DNA of 64,000 bases from Bacteriovoracaceae bacterium (GCA_013141065.1 JABFRR010000008.1:191464-255463); one strand, 5' to 3'. Shown: positions 47,128-56,127, counted from the stretch's first letter. Notes: generated from the sequence alone by a model not told the origin. Program-made: numbers and translations.

Positions 47128-48204
47128 ATGTCACTACTAAAAACTTCATTACATGAAGCTCATATTTCATTAAATGCTAAAATGGCTCCCTTTGCTGGTT
47201 ACGATATGCCACTTCAATATTCTTCTGTAAAAGAAGAAGTGCTTGTTGTGAGACAATCTGCTGGTGTTTTTGATGTTAGCCATATGGGTGAATTTTTTGT
47301 CAACGGACCAGAAGCCGTAGCGTTTGTTGATTTTTTAATTACCAATGATTTCCAGAACGCTGAAATGAAAAAAGCTGTCTATTCTCCTCTTTGTCGCGAA
47401 GATGGGACTGTTATTGACGACTTGATAGCTTACAAACTGGGCCCTGAAAAAGTTCTCATCTGTGTAAATGCCTCAAACATAAAAAAAGATTGGGAATGGA
47501 TAAACTCTAAACTTGGTACTTTTAACTGCAAATTAGTTAACAATTCAGACGATTACTCACTTTTAGCACTTCAAGGTCCCAGAGCTGAAGCACTCTTAAA
47601 AGAATTAAACTTTAAGCTTCCTTCAGATTTTCCTTATTATTCTATTGCTGAGTTAACTCATGACGGAGAAGCTATAATTGTTGCTCGTACTGGTTATACC
47701 GGCGAGGATGGATTTGAAATATTTTCGGGACATAATTTTGCTAAAAAGTTATGGAATGATTTACTTGAAAAAGATGTTAAACCTTGTGGTCTGGCCTCTA
47801 GAGACGTTTTGAGAGTTGAAGTATGTTATCCACTTTACGGTCATGAAATTAACGATAATTTAACCCCACTTGATGCCGGCCTATCATGGACAGTTAAACT
47901 TTCTAAAAATAATTTCATCGGCAAGTCAGCACTTGTAGAATTAAAGCCTAAATTTCAACTTGTGAAGCTCTCTCTCGAGCGGGGCATTCCTAGAGAAGGA
48001 TATGAAATTCTTAATTCAACGGGAGAAACTGTGGGGCATGTAACATCTGGGACAATGTCCGTAGTTACCGGTAAAGGAATCGCTCTGGCCTTAGTTGAAA
48101 AATCAAAAATACCTAGTGATAAGAAATATTCAATAAATATTAGAAATACAAAATACGAAGCTAATCTACATTCAAAAGCATTCGTTACCGGAGGGCACAA
48201 GTAA
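47128..48204 (+). CDS. gcvT: Glycine cleavage system T-protein (aminomethyltransferase)
   Basis: It transfers the aminomethyl carbon from lipoyl-H-protein to THF, releasing ammonia. The 358-residue protein has LHEAHISLNAKMAPFAGYDMP at the N-terminus, the VFDVSHMGEF motif with the catalytic-type Asp region, YTGEDGFEIF and a C-terminal barrel with VGHVTSGTMS. Shine-Dalgarno GGAG is about 9 bases upstream. No glycine riboswitch is evident in the 27-base spacer after folD. Confidence 0.96.
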   Translation: MSLLKTSLHEAHISLNAKMAPFAGYDMPLQYSSVKEEVLVVRQSAGVFDVSHMGEFFVNGPEAVAFVDFLITNDFQNAEMKKAVYSPLCREDGTVIDDLIAYKLGPEKVLICVNASNIKKDWEWINSKLGTFNCKLVNNSDDYSLLALQGPRAEALLKELNFKLPSDFPYYSIAELTHDGEAIIVARTGYTGEDGFEIFSGHNFAKKLWNDLLEKDVKPCGLASRDVLRVEVCYPLYGHEINDNLTPLDAGLSWTVKLSKNNFIGKSALVELKPKFQLVKLSLERGIPREGYEILNSTGETVGHVTSGTMSVVTGKGIALALVEKSKIPSDKKYSINIRNTKYEANLHSKAFVTGGHK

Positions 48205-48593
48205 TGGCACACAATATTCCAGCAGAACTTAAGTATACAAAAGATCACGAGTGGGCAAAAATCGAAGGTGACACTGCCATAATTGGCATAACAGACTTTG
48301 CACAATCTGCATTGGGAGACATTGTATTTGTTGAATTACCAGAAGCTGGTAAAACTCTTGATCACCATCAAACTTTTGGTGTCGTAGAATCGATTAAATC
48401 TGTCAGCGATCTTTATTCTCCACTTTCAGGAACCGTACTTGAATCAAATAAAGACCTCGTAAATGCACCAGAGCTTTGCAATGCTGAACCATATGGAAAT
48501 GCCTGGATGATTAAAGTAAAGCTAAAAAACCCAAGTGAGTTAAATTCTCTACTTTCTGCTTCTGACTATCAAAATTTTCTATCGTCACTATAA
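48204..48593 (+). CDS. gcvH: Glycine cleavage system H-protein
   Basis: The lipoyl carrier of the glycine cleavage system. The 129-residue protein has HEWAKIEGDTAIIGITDFAQ, LGDIVFVELPEAG and the lipoylation region VVESIKSVSDLYSPLSG with Lys65 as attachment site. It starts on the last base of the gcvT stop (TAATG), so the two are coupled. A terminator follows. The P-protein gene is not next to it. Confidence 0.97.
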   Translation: MAHNIPAELKYTKDHEWAKIEGDTAIIGITDFAQSALGDIVFVELPEAGKTLDHHQTFGVVESIKSVSDLYSPLSGTVLESNKDLVNAPELCNAEPYGNAWMIKVKLKNPSELNSLLSASDYQNFLSSL

Positions 48594-48630
48594 AAAAATT
48601 AATTTTTATTTCTTTTCGATAACTTACTTA

Positions 48631-48661
48631 AAAAAGCACCCTCAAATGGGTGCTTTTTTTG
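48631..48661 (+). terminator. Terminator of folD-gcvTH
   Basis: An 8-bp stem AAGCACCC/GGGTGCTT with a six-base loop, followed by seven or more Ts. It lies 40 bases after the gcvH stop. The rest of 48594-48811 holds no gene that I can see. Confidence 0.9.
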
Positions 48662-48811
48662 TAATAAAATTAAAAAAAAAGTTCAAATTTTCCAATTAGA
48701 TTCATTGATTTCTTATAAAAAAAATATCCGAAAAAAATCTTTACGAAAGTCTTTAAAAACTTCATACTTCTTTCTCACTCAACACACTAACGAAATGGGA
48801 TTCATTACCTT

Positions 48812-49108
48812 ATGATATCGGACAAACAAGATGCAATCCAACTTCTCAACACTGCTGTAATAAAAAGCAAAGAAAAAAGAATTAATGCTAGCTATGAAGA
48901 ACGACTAGCCAAAATATGCAATTCACCAGTGATGAATGCACTTCTTATTGCGGTTGACTCATTAGCCGAAGAAGAAAAAATGTCAAAAGATCAAGCAGCA
49001 ATATCTATAGTTGAAACCGTAAGGGAACTCGACTCTATTTGGAACGATTATGTTTTAATGGAAGGTATTGGCAAACTAAAAGATCTTTTAAAAAACAACA
49101 TTCATTAA
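48812..49108 (+). CDS. Small helical protein of unknown function
   Basis: This 98-residue protein is predicted to be almost all helical, soluble and acidic/basic mixed, with heptad-like stretches (LAKICNSPVMNALLIAVDSLAEE and a lysine-rich C-terminus KLKDLLKN). No signal peptide or membrane segment. I recognise no family. Its stop overlaps by four bases the stop of the convergent TonB-like gene (TTAA at 49105-49108). The weak codon evidence is balanced by a full-length frame and its AT-rich, possibly promoter-bearing upstream region. Confidence 0.6.
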   Translation: MISDKQDAIQLLNTAVIKSKEKRINASYEERLAKICNSPVMNALLIAVDSLAEEEKMSKDQAAISIVETVRELDSIWNDYVLMEGIGKLKDLLKNNIH

Positions 49109-50121
49109 GACTTAACTACAAATCCCCATTGAATCGTGGCCCGACCACCAACTAAAAGACCTTTCGGAGGGTTTGGAAAAGGGCCAGCTTTATTAAAGGA
49201 CTCGATCGCAGCTTGGTCGAGTTCTCTTACTCCGCTAGTACCTTCAATTTGCATATCAACAATTTGCCCGCGTCCATCCAACGTCACCGTTACAGAGGTT
49301 ATCAGATTATCACTTGCAGGCATTCTTCTTCCAGACCTGTACAAATTTTTTGCTTTGTCTCGAATTGAACTTCCCCAGTGCTGTTCTAATTGCTGACGAA
49401 TGCGATGATAAAAACCGTAATACTTAAACTCTGTCGTATTTAAATTAGTCATGTCTCCCAAAGGAACTTCTTCAACAAAGTCATTATTTTGGGCCAAGCC
49501 CAACTTACCACTTTTTCCATTTTTTAAACCAAATGCACCAGACTTTTGTTCTTTTGCAATTTTTTGATTTAGCCTAGCAAACTCGTCACTCATTTCTTTT
49601 TCAACTTTATCAACATCACTTGCTTTAAATCCACCAAGATCACTGAGAGATAATGGCTTATTATTTGTTGTTTTTGCTTTATTATTTTTTAGTGGAGTGC
49701 TAGCTACTTTTACATTTTGCATTTCAGAGGCAACATTACCAGTCCCATTTTTTTCACCTAAACCTGCTTCTTTAAATGCACCATTCGTAGCGGCCATCGT
49801 TTGACGCTCAAATGTTTGGTTCTTCTCGCTTAAAAATCTTGAATTGTTTTTTTGAGAATTATTCTTACTAGACTCGGTAGCAACTATTTGCTTATTCATT
49901 GCAGCTTTTATAGATTTTAGCTTTTCAGGGCTGATAAATTTAACTTCATCCAAACGAATAGAATTTTTCTTGAAGTTATTCATTTCACTGTCTGCTAATT
50001 TCATTTCAGATTTCGTTGAATTTTGAATTTTATAAAAAAACAGAGCAAAGCCTACATGAACAAACAAAGAGAAAAAAAGAGCATATGATATTTTTTGTCG
50101 ATTCTGCTTATAAAGTTTCAT
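49105..50121 (-). CDS. TonB-family protein with C-terminal TonB domain
   Basis: A candidate energy transducer or envelope linker. An N-terminal membrane segment (about residues 12-32, YALFFSLFVHVGFALFFY) is followed by a long, low-complexity, Lys/Asn/Ser-rich periplasmic linker of around 200 residues. A C-terminal domain (about 250-338) follows, with NLITSVTVTLDGRGQIVDMQI, LDQAAIESFNKAGPFPNPPKG and RATIQWGFVV, which matches TonB C-terminal domains. The linker lacks the proline-rich repeats of classical TonB. No exbB or exbD is adjacent. A role like that of AgmX or other TonB-like motility/envelope proteins is possible. Confidence 0.8.
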   Translation of the reverse strand: MKLYKQNRQKISYALFFSLFVHVGFALFFYKIQNSTKSEMKLADSEMNNFKKNSIRLDEVKFISPEKLKSIKAAMNKQIVATESSKNNSQKNNSRFLSEKNQTFERQTMAATNGAFKEAGLGEKNGTGNVASEMQNVKVASTPLKNNKAKTTNNKPLSLSDLGGFKASDVDKVEKEMSDEFARLNQKIAKEQKSGAFGLKNGKSGKLGLAQNNDFVEEVPLGDMTNLNTTEFKYYGFYHRIRQQLEQHWGSSIRDKAKNLYRSGRRMPASDNLITSVTVTLDGRGQIVDMQIEGTSGVRELDQAAIESFNKAGPFPNPPKGLLVGGRATIQWGFVVKS

Positions 50122-50264
50122 CTCTTCATCCTAGCAACTTTTTATCCGGGTAGAAAATGGATTTTAAAAAGTTACTTATGACTATTCGGACAAAAAAAAT
50201 AAAAACTAAAACACTCTTTGCATAGTATATACATAAAGTATTTTAATCAATTTCATTATGAAAC

Positions 50265-52937
50265 TTACTGATTCTCAAAATATTCATCATCTCCAAGTGG
50301 CCGAGCTTTTACAGGCACTCCGGCTTCATCTGTTTTTGGCAATTCTACAACCTCTGCAAAGGATTCTAATATTGATCCAAGTGTATTTGGAGCGACTTTA
50401 CGACCAGTTGTCTTATCAATCCAATCTTGAGTTATTCCTGCAGGTATATCGAACGTGTCATCACCATATTTTCTAAATGTAGCTCTCATAAATTCTCGCC
50501 AGACAACCAATGGTGTACGGCCTCCAGTTTCTCCATATCCGAGTGTTTTATTATCATCAAATCCGGCCCATACAGCAGTCACAACATTTGGTGAATACCC
50601 GACAAACCATGCATCTATATAATCGTTTGTAGTCCCCGTCTTGCCAGCTATGTTTGAGCTTAACTCTCTTGCTGCTCCTCCGGTTCCACTGGTGATAACC
50701 CCTTTGAGCATTGAGGTCATTAAATAAGCAAGTCTGGTATCATAAACTTGTTTTCCAGTTAAATTTTGAACATAAGAGTTATTTGAATTATTTTTCAAAT
50801 CACCTGTCTTATCATCTGAAACAGTACTTGGAATTTTCATATCTTTTTCAACTTCATTTATTACGTATTTTTTACCATCGCGATCCACCACTGAAGTGAT
50901 AGACCTAGGTGTAACAAACTTTCCACCATTGGCAAAAATGGCATATGTCGTGACCATATCTCTTGGTGTCACTCCGAATGTTCCAAGAGCAATACTCAAG
51001 TTGTTTTCAAGTTTTGCATTAAAGCCAATACGATCAACAAATTTTAATATATTTCCCACTCCAACCTTATCTGCAATTTTAATTGTAGGGATATTTCTAG
51101 ACTGCTCTAGTGAAACTCTCATTGTTACAGGACCTTTATAATCTCCATCATAATTTTTAGGTTTCCAGCTTGAGGCAGAGTCAAATCCAGGCATAGCCTC
51201 AGGTGTATCTAAAATAATCGTTGCTGGATTATAGCCATTTTCCAAAGCAGCTGCAAAAAGGATGGGTTTAAATGCTGAACCTGGCTGACGTTTTGCCTGA
51301 GCGACTCTGTTGAATTTAGAATTATTGTAATTGCTTCCTCCCACATAACTTATGACATCTCCAGTTTTTGCATCAATTGAAAAAATTGCACCTTGGACTT
51401 CAGCAACTTGATCTAATAAACATAAAATATATTTTTGTGAACGAGTGAGTGCACCCAATTTTGATTTTCCAACTAAAGCCGTGCTTTCTTTAGATAAATA
51501 AGGGGCAAGTAAAACTGGTTTTTTAGAAACTTGAACATGAATAAGATCTCCAACTCGCAAGATAGTTGAAGGTGTGCTCACTTCTTGGTAATAAGCCGTA
51601 TTTTCACTTATACTGCGTTTATGGGCCCATTTAAAATTATCAAGTGGAATGACTCCTGGTGACCCTGCAAGTGAAACAAAAATAAGTTTTGATGCATCAT
51701 CGATTCTTGTGACTACGGCTTCGTATTGGGTATTTTCTTTTAAAACGTCTAAAATATTATCATTTGGACTTAAGCCTGGGAAAAAATTCTCATCACCGGA
51801 CGAAACATATATTCGTGATTGTTCTTCTTTTATTACGTCGTATGCTTTTTCATCAAAATAAAATTCATAAACTTTTTCATTTTTTTCATTAATTGTGAAA
51901 TAGGATGAAAAATCTTTAAATATTTTCACTCGAGTTTGTTTTTCAAATTTTGATAATTCCTCAGGCCCTATATGAGCAAATGGTCCTTTATATCCTTGGC
52001 GTTTATCTATTTCTTTTATTCCTCGCTTAATTTGCTCTTCAGCAACTTGCTGAAGTTCCCAATCTAAAGTTGTTTTTATCTTGTAGCCATCTATCAAAAA
52101 CGATTTCTCACCAACAACATCCACGACTTTTTGTCTTACCCACTCTGTAAAATATCCCGCTTTCAACTCATCTACACGTAAATGATAAATTGTTTTTTCT
52201 TTCTTAGCGGCTTCAAATTCTGCATCTGTAATTTTTTTAAGCTTATGCATTCTATCTAATACATAACCCTGTCGCATTTTTGCCGCATGTGGATTCACAT
52301 ATGGTGAATATTTTCCAGGTGCTACCAGCAAACCTGCAATCATCGCTGATTCTGCTACGGTTATTTCTTTGAGTTCTTTATTAAAATATCCACGAGCAGC
52401 AGCTTTTATTCCGTAATAGCCTCCACCTAAGTAAACTTGATTTAAATAGAGAAAAAGAATTTCATTTTTTGTTAGTTTTTCTTCAATTCTTTGGGCGAGG
52501 ATAAAATCTTTTAGCTTCCTAGTTATTGATCGCTCAGAACTTAATAATAATGACTTTGCAACTTGTTGAGTAATTGTACTCCCACCTTGAACCACCTTAC
52601 CTGCTCTAAAATTTGCTAACATGGCCCTAGTGAGTCCCCAATAGTCGACACCTTTGTGTTCAAAAAACTTATCATCTTCTGCTGATAAAAAGGCATCTAT
52701 AACTCTAATCGGAACTTGTTTCATTTCAACGATCTCTCGTTTTTCAAGTCCAAGCTCGGCTAAAATAACACCATCTTTTGAAATTATCTGTGATGCTAAA
52801 TTTGGTTTATAATCTTGAAGTTTGTCAATTTTTGGTAAATCTAGATTAAAATAAGTAAAAGCCAGTGCTCCAGTTATCCCCGCAAGCAAACCTACTCCAA
52901 CAAGTGCCAAAAATATTTTTATAATAAGACTCTTCAT
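50265..52937 (-). CDS. Bifunctional penicillin-binding protein 1A
   Basis: It polymerises and crosslinks peptidoglycan at the inner membrane. An N-terminal membrane anchor (8-29) precedes a GT51 glycosyltransferase domain (about 60-240), with catalytic Glu87 in SAEDDKFFEH and the GGSTITQQ motif. A roughly 250-residue intermediate region with an OB-like insertion leads to the transpeptidase domain, with the Ser-x-x-Lys motif GSAFKP (Ser near 554), SRN and the KTG motif AGKTGTTND near 765. Length 890 is typical of class A PBP1A. It follows a pseudo-patatin lipoprotein and xseB. Confidence 0.95.
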   Translation of the reverse strand: MKSLIIKIFLALVGVGLLAGITGALAFTYFNLDLPKIDKLQDYKPNLASQIISKDGVILAELGLEKREIVEMKQVPIRVIDAFLSAEDDKFFEHKGVDYWGLTRAMLANFRAGKVVQGGSTITQQVAKSLLLSSERSITRKLKDFILAQRIEEKLTKNEILFLYLNQVYLGGGYYGIKAAARGYFNKELKEITVAESAMIAGLLVAPGKYSPYVNPHAAKMRQGYVLDRMHKLKKITDAEFEAAKKEKTIYHLRVDELKAGYFTEWVRQKVVDVVGEKSFLIDGYKIKTTLDWELQQVAEEQIKRGIKEIDKRQGYKGPFAHIGPEELSKFEKQTRVKIFKDFSSYFTINEKNEKVYEFYFDEKAYDVIKEEQSRIYVSSGDENFFPGLSPNDNILDVLKENTQYEAVVTRIDDASKLIFVSLAGSPGVIPLDNFKWAHKRSISENTAYYQEVSTPSTILRVGDLIHVQVSKKPVLLAPYLSKESTALVGKSKLGALTRSQKYILCLLDQVAEVQGAIFSIDAKTGDVISYVGGSNYNNSKFNRVAQAKRQPGSAFKPILFAAALENGYNPATIILDTPEAMPGFDSASSWKPKNYDGDYKGPVTMRVSLEQSRNIPTIKIADKVGVGNILKFVDRIGFNAKLENNLSIALGTFGVTPRDMVTTYAIFANGGKFVTPRSITSVVDRDGKKYVINEVEKDMKIPSTVSDDKTGDLKNNSNNSYVQNLTGKQVYDTRLAYLMTSMLKGVITSGTGGAARELSSNIAGKTGTTNDYIDAWFVGYSPNVVTAVWAGFDDNKTLGYGETGGRTPLVVWREFMRATFRKYGDDTFDIPAGITQDWIDKTTGRKVAPNTLGSILESFAEVVELPKTDEAGVPVKARPLGDDEYFENQ

Positions 52938-52949
52938 AGTATTTCCTAA

Positions 52950-53969
52950 TTACTCAAGCCCGTTTGCACTTGGTGATGTTTTAATTTGAATAGTTTTTTT
53001 CAAAGAATTAATTTGTGATTCAATAACTTGCTGAGAACTCATCATGTACGATGCAACATTCGCCGTTGAATCTAAGCTCATACTTGATAGAGGCAAGCTT
53101 ATAAAAAAATCAAAACCCTTTTTTTCCTTCGCTATTTTTCCAGAAATTTTTCCATAGATTCCAATCAGATATTCATTTGAGTCTTCAAGTTCAAACTTTG
53201 TACCAAGACTATCAACTCCTATTGAAAAATCTGAGCCTACTTTTTTAATGAGTCTTGGATTAAAAACTTCACTTTCCATTGCCGTTGAATAAACATTTTT
53301 TCGTGCATTTTGATTTGTGTTACTTAATTTAAAATTCAGCAAAAGTAGATTTCGTATATTTCCTTTATCGAAATAATATGTCTTTTTATTTTTAAAATTA
53401 AATAGAGTTATGAAAAATTTTCTTGAGGAATCTTCGATGTTTTTATTTTTAAACTTCTCGAGTAAAAAAGTATCTATTTCTTCAATCCATTCTGATGAAT
53501 AAGGACGATAATTTCTTTTTTCTTTAAAATATTTATAAAAATTCCATTCAATTATTTCAGGAGTCATGCCTGTGGCATACATTGCTGCTACAACCGCACC
53601 AAACTCTGTTCCGGTTACTATTTTTGGAGCCAAATTATGCTTTTCTAGTACTTTTAAGACTGAAACATAATTTAGTGTTCTATAAAGTCCTGGTCCAAAG
53701 CTTAAACTAATTCTAAGTCTTTTGGCTTGATCCTCACCAGAGGAATTGATTTCTGTTTCATTTTGCGTATATACATCACCACCATTTTCTCCAATTCTTA
53801 TTGTATCAGCAGGTGGAGTTATAACTGTATTTTGTGAGTTTTTACCAGGATTAGAACCGTATTCTCCTAGATCAATCTGGGCCAATTGATCTTGGTTAGA
53901 TTGAAGTGGTTTAATTGCCGAACAAGAACTAAGAATTATCGCGAATAAAACTATAAATATATTAGTCAT
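52950..53969 (-). CDS. Lipoprotein with degenerate patatin-like domain
   Basis: An N-terminal signal with lipobox ILSSC (Cys16) predicts a lipoprotein, then a low-complexity linker to about residue 85. The region ISLSFGPGLYRTLNYVSVLK and VTGTEFGAVVAAMYATGM follows the patatin phospholipase pattern (GGGxxG then GxSxG). However, the oxyanion loop is FGPG (91-94) and the nucleophile elbow is GTEFG (120-124), with Glu where the catalytic Ser should be. No DGG/DGA dyad is clear. It is therefore probably a non-catalytic pseudoenzyme. It begins one base after the xseB stop and precedes PBP1A by 12 bases, so all three may share an mRNA. Resemblance is from memory of family motifs. Confidence 0.7.
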   Translation of the reverse strand: MTNIFIVLFAIILSSCSAIKPLQSNQDQLAQIDLGEYGSNPGKNSQNTVITPPADTIRIGENGGDVYTQNETEINSSGEDQAKRLRISLSFGPGLYRTLNYVSVLKVLEKHNLAPKIVTGTEFGAVVAAMYATGMTPEIIEWNFYKYFKEKRNYRPYSSEWIEEIDTFLLEKFKNKNIEDSSRKFFITLFNFKNKKTYYFDKGNIRNLLLLNFKLSNTNQNARKNVYSTAMESEVFNPRLIKKVGSDFSIGVDSLGTKFELEDSNEYLIGIYGKISGKIAKEKKGFDFFISLPLSSMSLDSTANVASYMMSSQQVIESQINSLKKTIQIKTSPSANGLE

Positions 53970-54176
53970 CTAAAGATCTTCTTCTTTTAAACTATCGTTA
54001 AGTAGGGCTATCTTTTTTTCAGCGATAGACAATTGGCTCTTACATTCTTTATAAAGCTTTGTCCCAATTTCAAATTGCTCGAGACTTTGTTCAAGAATTA
54101 ACTCACCTGATTCTAACTTCGCTACTATAGTTTCAAGCTCTTTAAGTGATTCTTCAAAAGATTTTTTCTTAGTCAT
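53970..54176 (-). CDS. xseB: Exodeoxyribonuclease VII small subunit
   Basis: The small subunit of the ssDNA exonuclease ExoVII. The 68-residue form starting MTKKKSFEESLKELETIVAKLESGEL is the canonical XseB pattern. I choose ATG at 54176, which has GGGG about six bases upstream, over an in-frame ATG at 54224 that adds 16 unlike residues. xseA is not in this window. Confidence 0.92.
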   Translation of the reverse strand: MTKKKSFEESLKELETIVAKLESGELILEQSLEQFEIGTKLYKECKSQLSIAEKKIALLNDSLKEEDL

Positions 54177-54347
54177 TTTATTCCCCAATGTGTCCGAGCA
54201 TTTTAAACCTGTATTATGTGTCAAAAAGTTATCATTAGCATGACCCTTTTTTCCTTAATTGGCTCAATTCATTATTGAGTAAAGATACATTATCAATGAC
54301 TTACTTAAAAGACTTTTGCGAAGGACTTTTTTACCCATGTAGGAAAA

Positions 54348-54364
54348 TTGGCACTACGCACGTT
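54348..54364 (+). promoter_or_regulatory. Possible sigma-54 promoter before flgF
   Basis: TTGGCAC, then the correct spacing, gives GG-N10-GT. The -24 half is good and the -12 half has T in place of C. It lies 40 bases before the flgF start. A sigma-54 activator exists elsewhere in the window, but the mismatch makes this tentative. Confidence 0.3.
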
Positions 54365-54403
54365 ATAGTTAATTTGAATGTAGTCTCAAAAACGGAGGGT
54401 TAT

Positions 54404-55240
54404 TTGAGAGAACTTTGGGTACCTCTTTCTGGAGCAATCGCTCAGCAAAAGAACGTAGAAACAATCGCAAACAATGTGGCGAATGCAAACACGCCTGGTT
54501 TTAAAAAGGATCAAGTCGTCTTTAAAGAATATCTCGCAGCTTTAGAAAAAGCTGATCTGCAAGGGGTCGACTTACCAGAAAAGGATTGGAAGCCTGAAGA
54601 TTTTTATCGCAGCTACAATGCCGAGGATTCATTTGTGAAGGTTGATGGATCTTATACCATTCATGAGCAAGGTCAACTCACTCCAACTGGAAATCATTTC
54701 GATAATGCTTTAAGTGGTACTGGTTTTTTAGAAGTTTTAACTCCTAATGGAATACGCTATTCGAGAAAGGGTACGTTTAGTATCAGTAATGATGGTAAAC
54801 TCGTCACCGATCAAGGCTTCCAGGTTTTATCCAAAGACTCGCCACCAATTGTAGGTGCAGATGGAAAAATGAATCTTGCTTCATCTCCAGAGTCGAGACA
54901 AATTACAGTAGGCTCAGGAAAATTTTCTATTAGCTTGGAAGGGGAAGTTTTTAATAATGGCAATAAAATTGCCGATCTTTCCTTGATAGAATTTAATGAT
55001 GTTAATGCATTAAAGAAAGAAGGAAATTCCCTTTTTATCAACCCAGATCAAAAAAATATTAAAATTGGAGATATTAAAACAAGTATCCATCAAGGTTTTA
55101 TTGAGCAATCAAATGTTAACGCTGTTACAGAAATGTCAAATTTGATTAATGCCAATAGAAACTTTGAATCAATTCAAAGAGTCATTAAGACTTACGACAG
55201 CATGAGCTCAAAAGCAGTAAATGAAATTTCTAAATTTTAA
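54404..55240 (+). CDS. flgF: Flagellar proximal rod protein FlgF
   Basis: A component of the flagellar basal-body rod. I start at TTG 54404 (LRELWVPLSG), with GGAGG five bases upstream. A 43-codon open extension before it is not family-like. The N-terminal rod signature IANNVANANTPGFKKDQ, central DNALSGTGFLEVLTPNG and C-terminal EQSNVNAVTEMSNLINANRNFES match FlgF/FlgG-class proteins (278 residues). It is followed by flgG. FlgF rather than FlgG is inferred from order and length. Confidence 0.85.
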   Translation: MRELWVPLSGAIAQQKNVETIANNVANANTPGFKKDQVVFKEYLAALEKADLQGVDLPEKDWKPEDFYRSYNAEDSFVKVDGSYTIHEQGQLTPTGNHFDNALSGTGFLEVLTPNGIRYSRKGTFSISNDGKLVTDQGFQVLSKDSPPIVGADGKMNLASSPESRQITVGSGKFSISLEGEVFNNGNKIADLSLIEFNDVNALKKEGNSLFINPDQKNIKIGDIKTSIHQGFIEQSNVNAVTEMSNLINANRNFESIQRVIKTYDSMSSKAVNEISKF

Positions 55241-55265
55241 ATGGAACAATTAAAGGAACTACAGG

Positions 55266-56120
55266 ATGAAAAAAAATAAAACTCACTTACTTTTAGCAGC
55301 TGCAGGCTGTCTTTATTTTACCGAAGTACCAGCAATGATTAAAGCGCTTCATACAGCTGCCTCTGGTATGAGTGCCCAAGAATCAAACGTTAGTACGATT
55401 TCAAATAATATTGCTAACGTTAATACTGTAGGCTTTAAACGTGGTCGAACGGAAATTGAAGATTTAAGTTATGAAACAATTCAAGAAGCAGGTGCTAGAT
55501 CTTCAGCAACTACAAATTACAACGTTGGTACCCAAGTTGGATCTGGTGCACGAGTGTCTGCAGTTCGAAAAGAATTTACAAATGGTGCTCCACAAATTAC
55601 CAACAATCCATTTGATTTAATGATTAATGGTGACGGTTTTTTTGGGATAATAATGCCAAACGGGGAACTAAAATTTACAAGAGACGGTGCTTTTAATGTT
55701 GATGCTCAAGGATCTATGGTGACAAAACAAGGATATAAAGTCTATCCAGGCTTTAACTTTCCTCCGAACACATCTAGCGTCAGCATCTCTGACGATGGAA
55801 AAATACAATCTTTTACAAAGGGTGTAAGTGAACCAACAGAAGTTGGCCAATTGCCAGTATTTACTTTCGTAAACCCAGTAGGGTTAAAATCACAAGGGAT
55901 GAATCTTTACCAAGTTTCTTTATCTAGCGGGCAGCCAGTTCAAGCTATTGCCGGAAATGATAATGCTGGGCCAATTATGCAAGGAGCACTAGAAGCCTCT
56001 AATGTAAGCCCAATGACAGAAATGACAGACTTAATTCGTGCCCAGAGAGCTTATGAAATGAATTCAAAAGTCATGGGTGTTGCAGACCAGATGATGCAAA
56101 CAATAAATAATATTAGGTAA
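55266..56120 (+). CDS. flgG: Flagellar distal rod protein FlgG with N-terminal extension
   Basis: This is the distal rod protein. The canonical start MIKALHTAASGMSAQESNVST begins at residue 24, followed by ISNNIANVNTVGFKRGRTEI and the C-terminal LEASNVSPMTEMTDLIRAQRA. The only good Shine-Dalgarno (AAAGGA) serves the ATG at 55266, which adds 23 residues, MKKNKTHLLLAAAGCLYFTE and VPA, resembling a Sec signal peptide. FlgG is normally exported by the flagellar type III apparatus without one. If translation actually starts at 55335, the protein is the usual 261 residues with no evident ribosome binding site. Confidence 0.93.
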   Translation: MKKNKTHLLLAAAGCLYFTEVPAMIKALHTAASGMSAQESNVSTISNNIANVNTVGFKRGRTEIEDLSYETIQEAGARSSATTNYNVGTQVGSGARVSAVRKEFTNGAPQITNNPFDLMINGDGFFGIIMPNGELKFTRDGAFNVDAQGSMVTKQGYKVYPGFNFPPNTSSVSISDDGKIQSFTKGVSEPTEVGQLPVFTFVNPVGLKSQGMNLYQVSLSSGQPVQAIAGNDNAGPIMQGALEASNVSPMTEMTDLIRAQRAYEMNSKVMGVADQMMQTINNIR

Positions 56121-56127
56121 GATCTTA

